DNA of 16,269 nucleotides from Bacteroidales bacterium (GCA_017618935.1 JAFZTG010000137.1:1-16269), one strand, 5' to 3'. Shown: positions 6,796-15,042, numbered from the stretch's first letter. Translations and numbers: made by a program. Notes: generated by a model from the letters alone, not told the origin.

Positions 6796-8352
6796 TTATC
6801 TTCTAGGAGTGTATCCTTTTTTCTTCTTATGTTTCTTTTGCAAGAAATTAGCTTTGGTATATTTTGAACGAGCAGTGTACATAGAACCTTTATTTCCACT
6901 CTTCATTCCCGAAGACTTTCCAGCATCGAATAAATATGTTAAGCCAAGCGTTGTTGCGATATAAGTGTCTTGTAACGTTTTGTCATTATCATTTGAAACC
7001 TCGGCATCTAATACATCATAGGAGGTTATAGACCAAATGCCTTCTGCCTCAAGCAACAAGTTATTGGTTAGATGGACATTCACGCCTAAACCAACGGGAG
7101 CCATCAAACACGTATATGATTTTTCTTTAAGAACGGCATCCGTTGTTGCCTTCTTCAATGTTGATTTAAACGTACATGTTCCCACGCCACCAGTTGCATA
7201 CACAGAAACAGGGAATTTCTTATCGTCAAGAATAGCACGAACCACATCATATCGTGCATTTAACATCGCATTTATCATTGAAGCGTTGAACATCTTATCT
7301 TGCCATGACTCGTCGCTCAACTTATAATCTTTCTTTCCTTGCAAAGTTCCGTATGACAAACGCAAACGAAAATCTACATATTCATACAATGCCTTATCAA
7401 TTGAAAGACCAACCAAATACTTGGTATCGGACATACGAGTGGTTGTGTTCATATCATTCCACATGATATCACCACAAAACGAGGTTGCACCGCCAAACAC
7501 GCCAGCGCCCCACCCTTGCTTAATCCAATCGCCATTGTTATGCATTTTTCCGTGATGATTCTTACCATTATAATTTAAGGTAGGAATCTTATACGAAACG
7601 CCTAATGTAGCTGTCACATAAGTATCTTGAATTTTACTATTCAGGCAGTTTGCCTCAAGCGCGTCGATATTATCGGAATTTGTAAGATTCCAGCGACCTT
7701 CAAGATTTATGTCCCAATGTTCGTCCAAATTACAATTCAAACCTATACCAAGAGGGAAAATCAAGCAATTTTCCTTTGATTCTGTTTGTTTACCAGAATA
7801 TCCATTAGTACATTTAGCATTGTAGAAACATCCACCGACACCAGCAACCAAATATGGTGAAGTAGCTATATCTTCATCAATCAGTGCCTTAAGAAGATTG
7901 AATTTTGCATTTATGCCATATTCTATAATCGAAGCGTTAAATACAAGTCCATTATAATTCATCTGCGTGTCATAAATCTTGGAACCTGCCAAGCGTCCGT
8001 ATCCTGCCTGAAGACGCAATTCTATCGGAGTCAATATCACTTTATCAACAGATAAGCCTACCGTCCATCGAGTATCACCCAAGCGAGCATCTTCGTTATT
8101 TTCATTAAACATTACATCACCAGCAAACGAAGTTGCCCCAAACGTAACGCCGAAGCCCCAACCCGTGTTGTACCATGAGTCGCCTTTATATGCCGCATGA
8201 GGACGCGTTGGCGGATTATAGAAGTTTACCTGTGACGGTGACGACAATTGTAGTGAACCCATATTCAAAAGACTCACATTTGGTGTAGCTTGAACACTCG
8301 CCCCTACTATAGTGGCAAGCATCAGCAAGATATATGTATATACTCTCTTCAC
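6796..8352 (-). CDS. Outer-membrane protein with two tandem beta-barrel repeats
   Basis: 518 aa from a GTG start. The exact family is not recognised. Residues 1-22 form a Sec signal peptide (Lys2-Arg3, hydrophobic core, VQA cleavage motif). The mature protein contains two homologous repeats of about 195 residues, 64-256 and 280-475. Each opens with GWG.GV..GATSF.GD, continues with VGLS(V/I)DK, FNAS and GVG.C, and closes with QDTY(V/I)AT.LG. Alternating hydrophobic strands such as LEGRWNLTN and LEAEGIWSIT suggest a transmembrane barrel in each. A linker of about 24 residues rich in His and Asn joins them. After the last strand comes a 43-residue Lys/Arg-rich tail ending KKHKKKKGYTPRR. The GTG at 8350-8352 is chosen because it gives a clean signal peptide and lies downstream of a strong -7 box. 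A TTG at 8422-8424 lies upstream of that box. It probably acts in the envelope; the substrate or partner is unknown. Confidence 0.8.
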   Translation of the reverse strand: MKRVYTYILLMLATIVGASVQATPNVSLLNMGSLQLSSPSQVNFYNPPTRPHAAYKGDSWYNTGWGFGVTFGATSFAGDVMFNENNEDARLGDTRWTVGLSVDKVILTPIELRLQAGYGRLAGSKIYDTQMNYNGLVFNASIIEYGINAKFNLLKALIDEDIATSPYLVAGVGGCFYNAKCTNGYSGKQTESKENCLIFPLGIGLNCNLDEHWDINLEGRWNLTNSDNIDALEANCLNSKIQDTYVTATLGVSYKIPTLNYNGKNHHGKMHNNGDWIKQGWGAGVFGGATSFCGDIMWNDMNTTTRMSDTKYLVGLSIDKALYEYVDFRLRLSYGTLQGKKDYKLSDESWQDKMFNASMINAMLNARYDVVRAILDDKKFPVSVYATGGVGTCTFKSTLKKATTDAVLKEKSYTCLMAPVGLGVNVHLTNNLLLEAEGIWSITSYDVLDAEVSNDNDKTLQDTYIATTLGLTYLFDAGKSSGMKSGNKGSMYTARSKYTKANFLQKKHKKKKGYTPRR

Positions 8353-8369
8353 AATACCCAAATTTTGTT

Positions 8370-8378
8370 GCAAAAATA
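8370..8378 (-). promoter_or_regulatory. -7 box of the double-barrel gene
   Basis: On the minus strand TATTTTTGC, a perfect TAnnTTTGC, ends 17 nt before the GTG start. No TTTG is found at the expected -33 distance, so the call rests on the -7 element alone. It supports the GTG start, since upstream in-frame codons would not be transcribed. Confidence 0.5.
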
Positions 8379-8470
8379 AGAAAATAATTTTTGTTCGCAC
8401 GTTTTTTCTTGGAAAATATATCAAAAAGAGAAATATATACTTTGTTAAAAAACTTGTGTATAAAAAATCT

Positions 8471-8498
8471 ATTTTCTCATTCTTTTTATGAAGAAAAT
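8471..8498 (+). other. Inverted repeat in the transketolase leader
   Basis: Arms 8471-8480 and 8488-8498 pair over 10 bp with one bulged A and a seven-base T-rich loop, 32 nt before the transketolase ATG. It is AT-rich and could be chance. It could also be an operator or leader hairpin. A TATTTTGC at 8504-8511 resembles a -7 box one T short, but no -33 box was found. Confidence 0.25.
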
Positions 8499-8530
8499 CA
8501 AATTATTTTGCAGTCAAAATAAAATAGACA

Positions 8531-10573
8531 ATGAAGACTATCTCAGAACGTTCAGCCGACAATCTGCGTATTCTTGCAGTTTCGATGGTTGAAAAAGCAA
8601 AGTCAGGACATCCAGGTGGAGCCATGGGTGGAATGGATTTTATCTCAGTTTTATATTCAGAATTTCTACAATACGACCCAACCGACTTGAAATGGGCAAA
8701 TCGTGACAGATTTTTCTTGGATCCAGGTCACATGTCGCCAATGTTGTATGCAACCTTGGCTATGGTTGGCTCGTTGTCGATTGATGATTTGAAAAATTTC
8801 CGTCAATGGGGAAGCATTACTGCGGGACACCCCGAAATAAATCCTGCAATTGGTATTGAGAACACGTCTGGTCCGCTCGGACAAGGACATACGATGGCCG
8901 TAGGTGCCGCTATTGCTGAGAAATTCCTTCGTCATCGTTTTGGCGACTGGATGCAACATAAAATCTACGCATTCATCTCCGATGGTGGTATTCAGGAAGA
9001 GATCTCGCAAGGTGCCGGACGTATTGCTGGTCATCTTGGATTGGATAATCTTATCATGTTTTTTGACTCAAACGACATTCAGCTTTCTACGCATACCGAT
9101 GCCGTTTCGAGTGAAGATACCGCAAAAAAATACGAATCGTGGGGTTGGAGAGTCATTACTATCAATGGTAACGATCACGACGAGATTCGTAAGGCGCTCC
9201 GTTGGGCAAACGAAAAGACCGACAAGCCATCCTTGATTATAGGAAAAACAATTATGGGAAAAGGATTGCTCGATGCTGAAGGCAATTCTTTTGAGGGAAA
9301 AACATCTACTCACGGTCAGCCTGTCAGCAAAGCGGGTGCTTCTGTCGAGAAAACAATCCTCAATCTTGGAGGAAATCCCGATGATCCGTTTGCCGTATTT
9401 GATGATGTGAAAGATTTCTGGAAAAAAGTCAATGCGGAAAAAGCTCAAGCTGCTCAAAAACGTAAAGAAGAGCAAGCAAATTGGGAAAAACAAAATCCTG
9501 AATTGGCGAAGAAATTAGCACAGTATTTATCGGGTGAACTTCCAACGAACATGGATTTCTCAACCATAGAACAAAAGGAAAATGCGGCAACTCGCGTTGC
9601 TTCGAAAAACGTGCTTGGTTTCTTGGCTGAAAAACTCGATAATATGATTTGTTCGTCTGCCGACTTGTCAAACAGCGACAACACGGACGGATTCTTGAAA
9701 AAAACTCAGGATATTGTCAAAGGTGATTTTTCGGGAAAATTCCTTGAAGCAGGCGTGGCAGAGTTGACCATGGCTTCGATTATGAACGGAATCGTTCTTC
9801 ATGGTGGATTTTTTACTGCATGTGGAACATTCTTCGTATTTTCCGACTATATGAAACCGGCAATGCGTATGTCTGCTCTTATGGAACTGCCAGTGAAATA
9901 TGTATGGACACACGATGCGTTCCGTGTGGGCGAGGATGGTCCTACGCATCAGCCAATTGAGCAAGAAGCTCAGATTCGCTTGATGGAACACGTGTACAAC
10001 CATAGTGGTAAACGTAGCTTTCTCGTTCTTCGTCCAGCCGACGGTCAGGAAGCTACTGTTTGTTGGGAACTTGCCATGAAGACAAACGACCGTCCGACGG
10101 GTTTGATTTTCTCTCGACAAAACGTAAAGGATTTGCCTGCAAAACAAGGTTCTACACGATATGCAGACGCTCAAAATGCTAAATTTGGCGCATATATTAT
10201 AAATGAGCCGAAAAAAGATATTGATGTCGTTTTGGTGGCAAATGGTTCCGAAGTAAGCACGATTTACGATGCTGCTCAAATACTTGAAAACACCCACAAT
10301 CTTTCGGTACAAGTTGTTTCAGCTCCGTCGGAAGGTTTGTTCCGTGACCAACCAAAGGAATATCAGGAAAAAGTTATTCCGTCAAATAAACCCGTTTACG
10401 GTGTAACGGCTGGATTGTCAATCAATTTACAAGGATTAGTTGGTGCCAAAGGTAAGGTTTGGGGATTGGATCATTTTGGATTCTCGGCTCCATATACCGT
10501 TCTTGACGAAAAATTTGGTTATACGGCTGAGAATATTGTAAATCAGGTTTTAGAATATTTGAAAGAATATTAA
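8531..10573 (+). CDS. tkt: Transketolase
   Basis: 680 aa, full length. Transketolase transfers two-carbon ketol units between sugar phosphates in the non-oxidative pentose phosphate pathway, with thiamine diphosphate and a divalent metal. The pyrophosphate domain shows GHPGG at 26-30, DPGHMSP at 64-70, AGHPE at 98-102 and GPLGQG at 114-119. The metal/ThDP motif follows with Asp151 and Asn181. The pyrimidine domain shows the catalytic Glu411 in GVAEL, THD at 460-462 and GEDGPTHQP at 467-475 (Asp469, His473). The C-terminal domain begins near 555. The motif usually read GDG...EG is SDG...EE here, a change I believe occurs in Bacteroidota enzymes. Residues 300-330 form a charged, Lys/Gln-rich linker. 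ATG at 8531 follows a leader without a Shine-Dalgarno match. Single gene, ended by an intrinsic terminator. Confidence 0.97.
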   Translation: MKTISERSADNLRILAVSMVEKAKSGHPGGAMGGMDFISVLYSEFLQYDPTDLKWANRDRFFLDPGHMSPMLYATLAMVGSLSIDDLKNFRQWGSITAGHPEINPAIGIENTSGPLGQGHTMAVGAAIAEKFLRHRFGDWMQHKIYAFISDGGIQEEISQGAGRIAGHLGLDNLIMFFDSNDIQLSTHTDAVSSEDTAKKYESWGWRVITINGNDHDEIRKALRWANEKTDKPSLIIGKTIMGKGLLDAEGNSFEGKTSTHGQPVSKAGASVEKTILNLGGNPDDPFAVFDDVKDFWKKVNAEKAQAAQKRKEEQANWEKQNPELAKKLAQYLSGELPTNMDFSTIEQKENAATRVASKNVLGFLAEKLDNMICSSADLSNSDNTDGFLKKTQDIVKGDFSGKFLEAGVAELTMASIMNGIVLHGGFFTACGTFFVFSDYMKPAMRMSALMELPVKYVWTHDAFRVGEDGPTHQPIEQEAQIRLMEHVYNHSGKRSFLVLRPADGQEATVCWELAMKTNDRPTGLIFSRQNVKDLPAKQGSTRYADAQNAKFGAYIINEPKKDIDVVLVANGSEVSTIYDAAQILENTHNLSVQVVSAPSEGLFRDQPKEYQEKVIPSNKPVYGVTAGLSINLQGLVGAKGKVWGLDHFGFSAPYTVLDEKFGYTAENIVNQVLEYLKEY

Positions 10574-10600
10574 TAAGAAACGTCCTCGTTTCTGATTACC

Positions 10601-10669
10601 GTAGGGCTGTCACAATGTGGCAGCCTTTTTTATAATATATCCACGGCTGCCGTAATACGACAGCCCTAC
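10601..10669. repeat. Inverted pair of REP-like palindromes (REPIN-type)
   Basis: Two hairpins of about 25 bp, 10601-10625 and 10645-10669, face each other across 19 nt. Read in the same sense both start GTAGGGCTGTC and end GGCAGCC. Only the central seven bases differ (ACAATGT versus GTATTAC), and each remains nearly self-complementary around its three-base loop. GTAGGGCTGTC at 10601-10611 is exactly complementary to 10659-10669, so the whole 69-nt unit can also fold as one long hairpin. It fills most of the gap between convergent tkt and the T9SS-protein gene. No transposase gene is visible nearby. Confidence 0.75.
10605..10631 (+). terminator. Intrinsic terminator of transketolase (left half of the repeat pair)
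   Basis: A 9-bp stem (GGCTGTCAC at 10605-10613 with GTGGCAGCC at 10617-10625, one T-G pair) has an AAT loop and is followed by six Ts at 10626-10631. It lies 31 nt after the tkt stop. The same hairpin is half of a palindromic repeat pair. Confidence 0.85.
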
Positions 10670-10693
10670 AATCATCTGTGTATAATTGGAGAA

Positions 10694-13600
10694 TTACCAG
10701 TTTTTAATCACGGCTTTGCTACCGTTGCAGATTTTTACGAAATAGGAACCGGCAGGTAAATCTTTCACATTGATAAGCACTTTGTTAACGCTTATCGTGT
10801 TGAACGAAACATTATAGACTCTCGCCCCCGTAGTGCTATAAACTTCGATTGGACAAGCGGCAATAACCTCACCATCAACAATGAATGCGTTTGCTTCATG
10901 GTTGGTGTAAACCACAAAACTATCATTCGGTTTTTTAGGACGATTGATACATTTTACGCTTGAATAAGAATATTCGCCGTTGAAATCTGTTTGTTTGAGG
11001 CGATAGTATGAAATACCTTCTACTGGTTCTTTATCTTCAAACGAGTAGAAATTTTCTACAGTAGTTGTTCCCGCACCATTGACTTTGCCGATTGCAACCC
11101 ACGACACACCGTTGAATGAACGTTCTATGGTGAAATAGTCATTGTTTTCTTCGGAAGCAGTTGACCATTCTAACAAAACAGAGTTGTCAAGATTTGATGC
11201 TTTCCAAAGAGAAATAACTATAGGCATATATACCGTCAACGAAGCCACAGAATGTTCTTTCATATTCAGAATATTTAAAGACTGAACTTCAACACCATTC
11301 CACCACGTATTAATAGTATGTTTGTTACCGAAATTTTTTTCTGGGAATATATGTCCACCACCTTTGGAACCTAAATAACCACCAGCAGAAACATTTTCGA
11401 TACCTGAACAGACACTTGAGGTAGATGTTGTCCATGTCGTGTCGTACCATTTTAGAGAACACTCAGCACCAAATTTTTTATTATTTGAATTGGTACAATA
11501 ATAGAGTGTGTCGCCCGATTTTGGAGAAATATATGTATTTAATACTCTTTGTGGAGCCACACAAGAGAAACCAGATCGCATATCGCATTTTCTAGAATTT
11601 GAGGTTCTATTTCTATAGGTATATGTTGTTTCTGTTGTCGTTTTTCCAATTACTAACGGAGGAGTCGTTTCTGTAACCGTCTTATCGCATGTTGTGTTGT
11701 TAATTATAATTTTTCTATCATCCCAATAGAGATTCATTTCTATACCATATTCATCATCAGAAAGATTTACCGTTTGGTAATATCCTTCAGGAAGTTTTTG
11801 ATAGCCATATCGTGACTTAGCATTTGCGGTAAGGGCAATTGTGTCGGCATTCGTACTGGCTCTTTCTGCTCTTTGATTTTTGCTTGCGCCATTAACACCA
11901 TCAGTTTCTGCAGATGCCCAATAAGCAGGATCGTCGTATTTTTTGATAGAATCTTGTATAGGAGAAATTCTATATACCACCAAACCTTTTAGACCTCCCG
12001 TTCGTGTTTCTGTTTCATTAATATTTTCTGGATCAAAGAATGGGAAGTGTGTTACACCAGAGTTTTTCTGGTATTTAACCGTTACCTCTCCTACGACACA
12101 ATTACCATCGGAGTCTTTGCCATCCCATTTTATATAAAAAGATTGATCATCTTTGTACAAACGACCCGCAGTTTCCATACGCCAGTTTTCTCCACAGCAC
12201 ATTGTTTCATACAAAGAATACGTACCATCTTCTTCATTATAATAAAAATGGTCTTCATCAAGAGTAACTCCTGATTCTAGTGTTAAACCATCTACGGTAC
12301 TTAAATTTTCATATTCTTTAGTTGTTCCGTCATTATAATACTCTAAAGAAGAACCATCTGCAGCGACAGAGATAGATTGAATAATTGTTGCAGATGTTGA
12401 AAGTGTAACACCTTCATCGTAAGTATCTAAACAATATTTTATTGTTGTTTCATTTCTACAATTACCTACAATTCCTCCCATTTCTCCATCTCCTGATATT
12501 GAAGCATTATTTTCACAATCTTCAACTACTATATCACCACCACCATAAGTCAAACTAAGTATTCCAGCAGCATTCTTTCCATATACAGAAGATTTATTTT
12601 TACATGAATTAATATTTAATAAATCATCAGGAAATGCAGAACCAACAATTCCTGCAGTAGAACTATTTATTGCAAAATTACCTTGTATATATCCATAATT
12701 AGTAGAATAAGTCACAGAAGAATAACCCATATTACCTTGAAGATCTCCTACAATACCACCAACACAAACCCCATACGAATCATTATTGGCAACTATAGGC
12801 GCATAATTTAAACAAGAGTCAAGCAAACACCCATCTGCATACCCAACAATCCCCCCCATCATGCAATTCCAATTATCGTCATCTGTAACATTAAGTACCA
12901 ATGAATTTTCTATTTTACATGCATTACTACAATGTTTAAAGGTTGTATTTTCCGCAGAAGCACAAATTCCTCCAATATAAACATATTCATCTTCTATTAC
13001 AGAATAAGTGTTGCCCACATCAATTGTTCCTTTAACATGGACATTATCTATTGTTGCACCATCACAATAGGCAAACAACCCCACTTGAGAATTTGTAAAT
13101 ATAATCGTATCCTGATCACCAGTTAATTTTGCATAAGTTGTATCTACATTGTCAGTAAGGGGATTCGGTGCATAACGACCAGCCCTAAAGACCCCTTTAA
13201 ACGGCAAATTATCTTCCATATTACCAATACCTTCCCAATCAGAGCCAAGTTCAATTGTTCCCGTTGGTGCAATCAGGTAGAAATTCACACCATAAAAGCC
13301 GTAGGAACCATCCAACTCGAATGTAGCAGGAATCTTTTCGCCCGTTGCCTTATCAATAAGGAAATCGGGAATAGTATAGGTAAATGTTCCTCCACTATTT
13401 ACAGCATCGGCCAAAGCTACTAAATCTTCTTTATTTCGAATTAGTACTGGATTATTTGCAGTACCAAGAGTTTTTTTAAAAATACTCTTTGCTGCAGTTG
13501 CTAATGCAGCTTTAGTTCCAGCCAAACTTGTACCTGCCATGCTTGGAAGAGTAAAATCTACGGAGTCCCCCATGTTAAATTCCACGGAATTGTATGTAAA

Positions 13601-14857
13601 CCGCTGGTCAAACAACGAAAGCTTATATTGTTTCAAGCATCCCGATTCCGTCTTAGATTCAGGATAATACCAATATTCTCCCGCTTTTTTTATAGCGTCT
13701 TTATCTTTCCAAGGATAGTGATACCCTCTCGATTGAGATTTCTCCGCTAAAAGTTTATCAGCAATTACCATATCTGGTTCGTCGTCGCCATTGGTATCCA
13801 TCAATAATTCAATGGTTGCGTCTTCGTTATAAAGCAATTGCACAACAAAAAGTAAATCTTCGCAACTCATTGCATCACCAGCAAACGTCAAATCCTTGGG
13901 AATATTGGGAACTTGAGCTACATGTCCAAAGAAATCATCCTCTGGTCGGGTAAGGAAAACAGGGTATTCAGGTTGGAACGTATTTTTATTAGGATACGAC
14001 TGACGATCTTTTTCCACACCGTTAGGCTCGTTTTCGTATTCACGGGTTGCACCAAAAGAATTACAACCAAACACAAAACGATACGGCATGGCACCCGACA
14101 TATATACTTTTGATAAATATCCGTCGGTACTCATTGTATAAAACGTCGCCCATACTTGTTTCGTCTCACCATTAGTATTCAATCCCCATGCTTTAGACCA
14201 TACACGTCCCGATTTTGCTTCGTTACTTCCGTCAACAACGGTTATGTCAAAAAGGCTAATATCAAAAGGTTGCCCCGCTGCAACGCCAAAGTCGCAACCA
14301 ATATCAAATTCAAGATAATAATCTCCTGCACCTCCTAATTCCGCTGCTGTAAGAACAATAGGACTATAGCCCCTAGTACTATTCCCATCTAAGATATTCG
14401 GACCATAATACGCTTGAGCATACGTTGAAATAAATCCATTTCCAGAAGAAGGAAGATTTTGCTCGCTGTAAACAACAGCTTCATCCTTGCTAATACGATA
14501 CTTAACCTTTTCACTACCGTTTGTTGGATTACTGGTCGCACTTCCGCCATTCGGCATGTATCCACCAAAGCCCAAGCACACTTTTTCACCATCCTTGAGA
14601 CGAAAATAAAGGCGATTTTCAGCAGAACAACTTGCCTTAGACGAAGAATGCTGGTAACGGGCAAAAGGTCGTGATTCTCCATTACCGCCTTCACGAGAAC
14701 CTAAAGCAAGAAAACATTGGTTGTCGGCTATGCCAGCCTTAGGATTCGGAGCCGCTCCTTCTGCGGCGGTATTTGGCCACAATTGCCTCGTCCCATCTGC
14801 CCACGCAGAGGAGAAAAATATACTAACTGACAATATTAATAGACAAAATCTTTTCAT
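10694..14857 (-). CDS. Large secreted protein with GLUG-like repeats and a T9SS C-terminal sorting domain
   Basis: 1387 aa. Not recognised as a named protein. Residues 1-20 are a Sec signal peptide (MKR start, AWA cleavage motif). Residues 20-460 show no domain I can name. Around 465-545 a stretch (NPVLIRNKEDLVALADAVNS) resembles the lead-in to GLUG repeats. Residues 629-811 hold six GLUG-like units (GGIVG at 668, 700 and 794, variants at 629, 735 and 764), predicted to form a right-handed beta-helix. Residues about 1217-1306 look like the pre-sorting module common in Bacteroidota secreted proteins (WSTASEENNDYFTIERS, YYRLKQTDFNGEYSYS). Residues 1311-1387 are a type A sorting domain ending LPAGSYFVKICNGSKAVIKNW minus its first residues, recognised by T9SS for export and surface attachment. 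Likely a cell-surface or secreted protein, perhaps an adhesin. It has its own promoter and lies between two REP-like loci. Confidence 0.85.
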   Translation of the reverse strand: MKRFCLLILSVSIFFSSAWADGTRQLWPNTAAEGAAPNPKAGIADNQCFLALGSREGGNGESRPFARYQHSSSKASCSAENRLYFRLKDGEKVCLGFGGYMPNGGSATSNPTNGSEKVKYRISKDEAVVYSEQNLPSSGNGFISTYAQAYYGPNILDGNSTRGYSPIVLTAAELGGAGDYYLEFDIGCDFGVAAGQPFDISLFDITVVDGSNEAKSGRVWSKAWGLNTNGETKQVWATFYTMSTDGYLSKVYMSGAMPYRFVFGCNSFGATREYENEPNGVEKDRQSYPNKNTFQPEYPVFLTRPEDDFFGHVAQVPNIPKDLTFAGDAMSCEDLLFVVQLLYNEDATIELLMDTNGDDEPDMVIADKLLAEKSQSRGYHYPWKDKDAIKKAGEYWYYPESKTESGCLKQYKLSLFDQRFTYNSVEFNMGDSVDFTLPSMAGTSLAGTKAALATAAKSIFKKTLGTANNPVLIRNKEDLVALADAVNSGGTFTYTIPDFLIDKATGEKIPATFELDGSYGFYGVNFYLIAPTGTIELGSDWEGIGNMEDNLPFKGVFRAGRYAPNPLTDNVDTTYAKLTGDQDTIIFTNSQVGLFAYCDGATIDNVHVKGTIDVGNTYSVIEDEYVYIGGICASAENTTFKHCSNACKIENSLVLNVTDDDNWNCMMGGIVGYADGCLLDSCLNYAPIVANNDSYGVCVGGIVGDLQGNMGYSSVTYSTNYGYIQGNFAINSSTAGIVGSAFPDDLLNINSCKNKSSVYGKNAAGILSLTYGGGDIVVEDCENNASISGDGEMGGIVGNCRNETTIKYCLDTYDEGVTLSTSATIIQSISVAADGSSLEYYNDGTTKEYENLSTVDGLTLESGVTLDEDHFYYNEEDGTYSLYETMCCGENWRMETAGRLYKDDQSFYIKWDGKDSDGNCVVGEVTVKYQKNSGVTHFPFFDPENINETETRTGGLKGLVVYRISPIQDSIKKYDDPAYWASAETDGVNGASKNQRAERASTNADTIALTANAKSRYGYQKLPEGYYQTVNLSDDEYGIEMNLYWDDRKIIINNTTCDKTVTETTPPLVIGKTTTETTYTYRNRTSNSRKCDMRSGFSCVAPQRVLNTYISPKSGDTLYYCTNSNNKKFGAECSLKWYDTTWTTSTSSVCSGIENVSAGGYLGSKGGGHIFPEKNFGNKHTINTWWNGVEVQSLNILNMKEHSVASLTVYMPIVISLWKASNLDNSVLLEWSTASEENNDYFTIERSFNGVSWVAIGKVNGAGTTTVENFYSFEDKEPVEGISYYRLKQTDFNGEYSYSSVKCINRPKKPNDSFVVYTNHEANAFIVDGEVIAACPIEVYSTTGARVYNVSFNTISVNKVLINVKDLPAGSYFVKICNGSKAVIKNW
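12425..12973 (-). repeat. Six GLUG-like repeats within the T9SS protein
   Basis: Protein-level repeats of 28-39 residues with consensus (G/A)GIVG, a variable stretch, then C-x-N and a short strand. The Cys is present in five of six units (residues 643, 682, 752, 781, 809; Ser718 in the third). Bases 12601-12720 inside this tract contain 33 G+C of 120, against 28 of 60 at 13921-13980 in the same gene, so the tract is compositionally distinct. Confidence 0.7.
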
Positions 14858-14901
14858 AAATACCTTATACTGAGTGGTTTAGCATAAACTAATACTCGTT
14901 G

Positions 14902-14932
14902 GCAAGATAATACAAAAAAAAAGAAAAAGCAA
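14902..14932 (-). promoter_or_regulatory. Probable promoter of the T9SS-protein gene
   Basis: On the minus strand TTG at 14932-14930, a 20-nt spacer mostly of T, then TATCTTGC at 14909-14902. The -7 box lacks one T of TAnnTTTG. The leader would be about 40 nt. The T-rich spacer run could vary in length. Confidence 0.4.
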
Positions 14933-15005
14933 GAATAAGGGGGTAGTTTTTTAGAAACAGAATTTTAACAATACATTATATAAAGAGAATGTTATTTTAA
15001 AAGTC

Positions 15006-15034
15006 AACCTATTTTAGGTTGCCTATTTTAGGTT
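15006..15034. repeat. Tandem 14-bp repeat of a small palindrome
   Basis: CCTATTTTAGGTT occurs at 15008-15020 and again at 15022-15034. The first copy extends to a perfect palindrome AACCTA-TTT-TAGGTT (15006-15020) and the second keeps CCTA-TTT-TAGG. On the minus strand these two small hairpins lie downstream of alaS and are followed by GACTTTT, so they may take part in ending that transcript. Confidence 0.6.
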
Positions 15035-15042
15035 TATTTCTG

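Noticed and set aside
8353..8424. TTG start for the double-barrel protein
   Set aside because: It lies upstream of the -7 box, and the added residues put a basic stretch and a second hydrophobic stretch before a signal peptide that is complete from the GTG.
9668..10312. Open frame of 214 codons on the minus strand
   Set aside because: It is wholly antisense to transketolase, whose motifs are intact, and the product resembles nothing.
12425..12973. CRISPR array or DNA satellite
   Set aside because: The periodicity is at protein level (GLUG-like units of unequal length); the DNA has no identical repeats with regular spacers.
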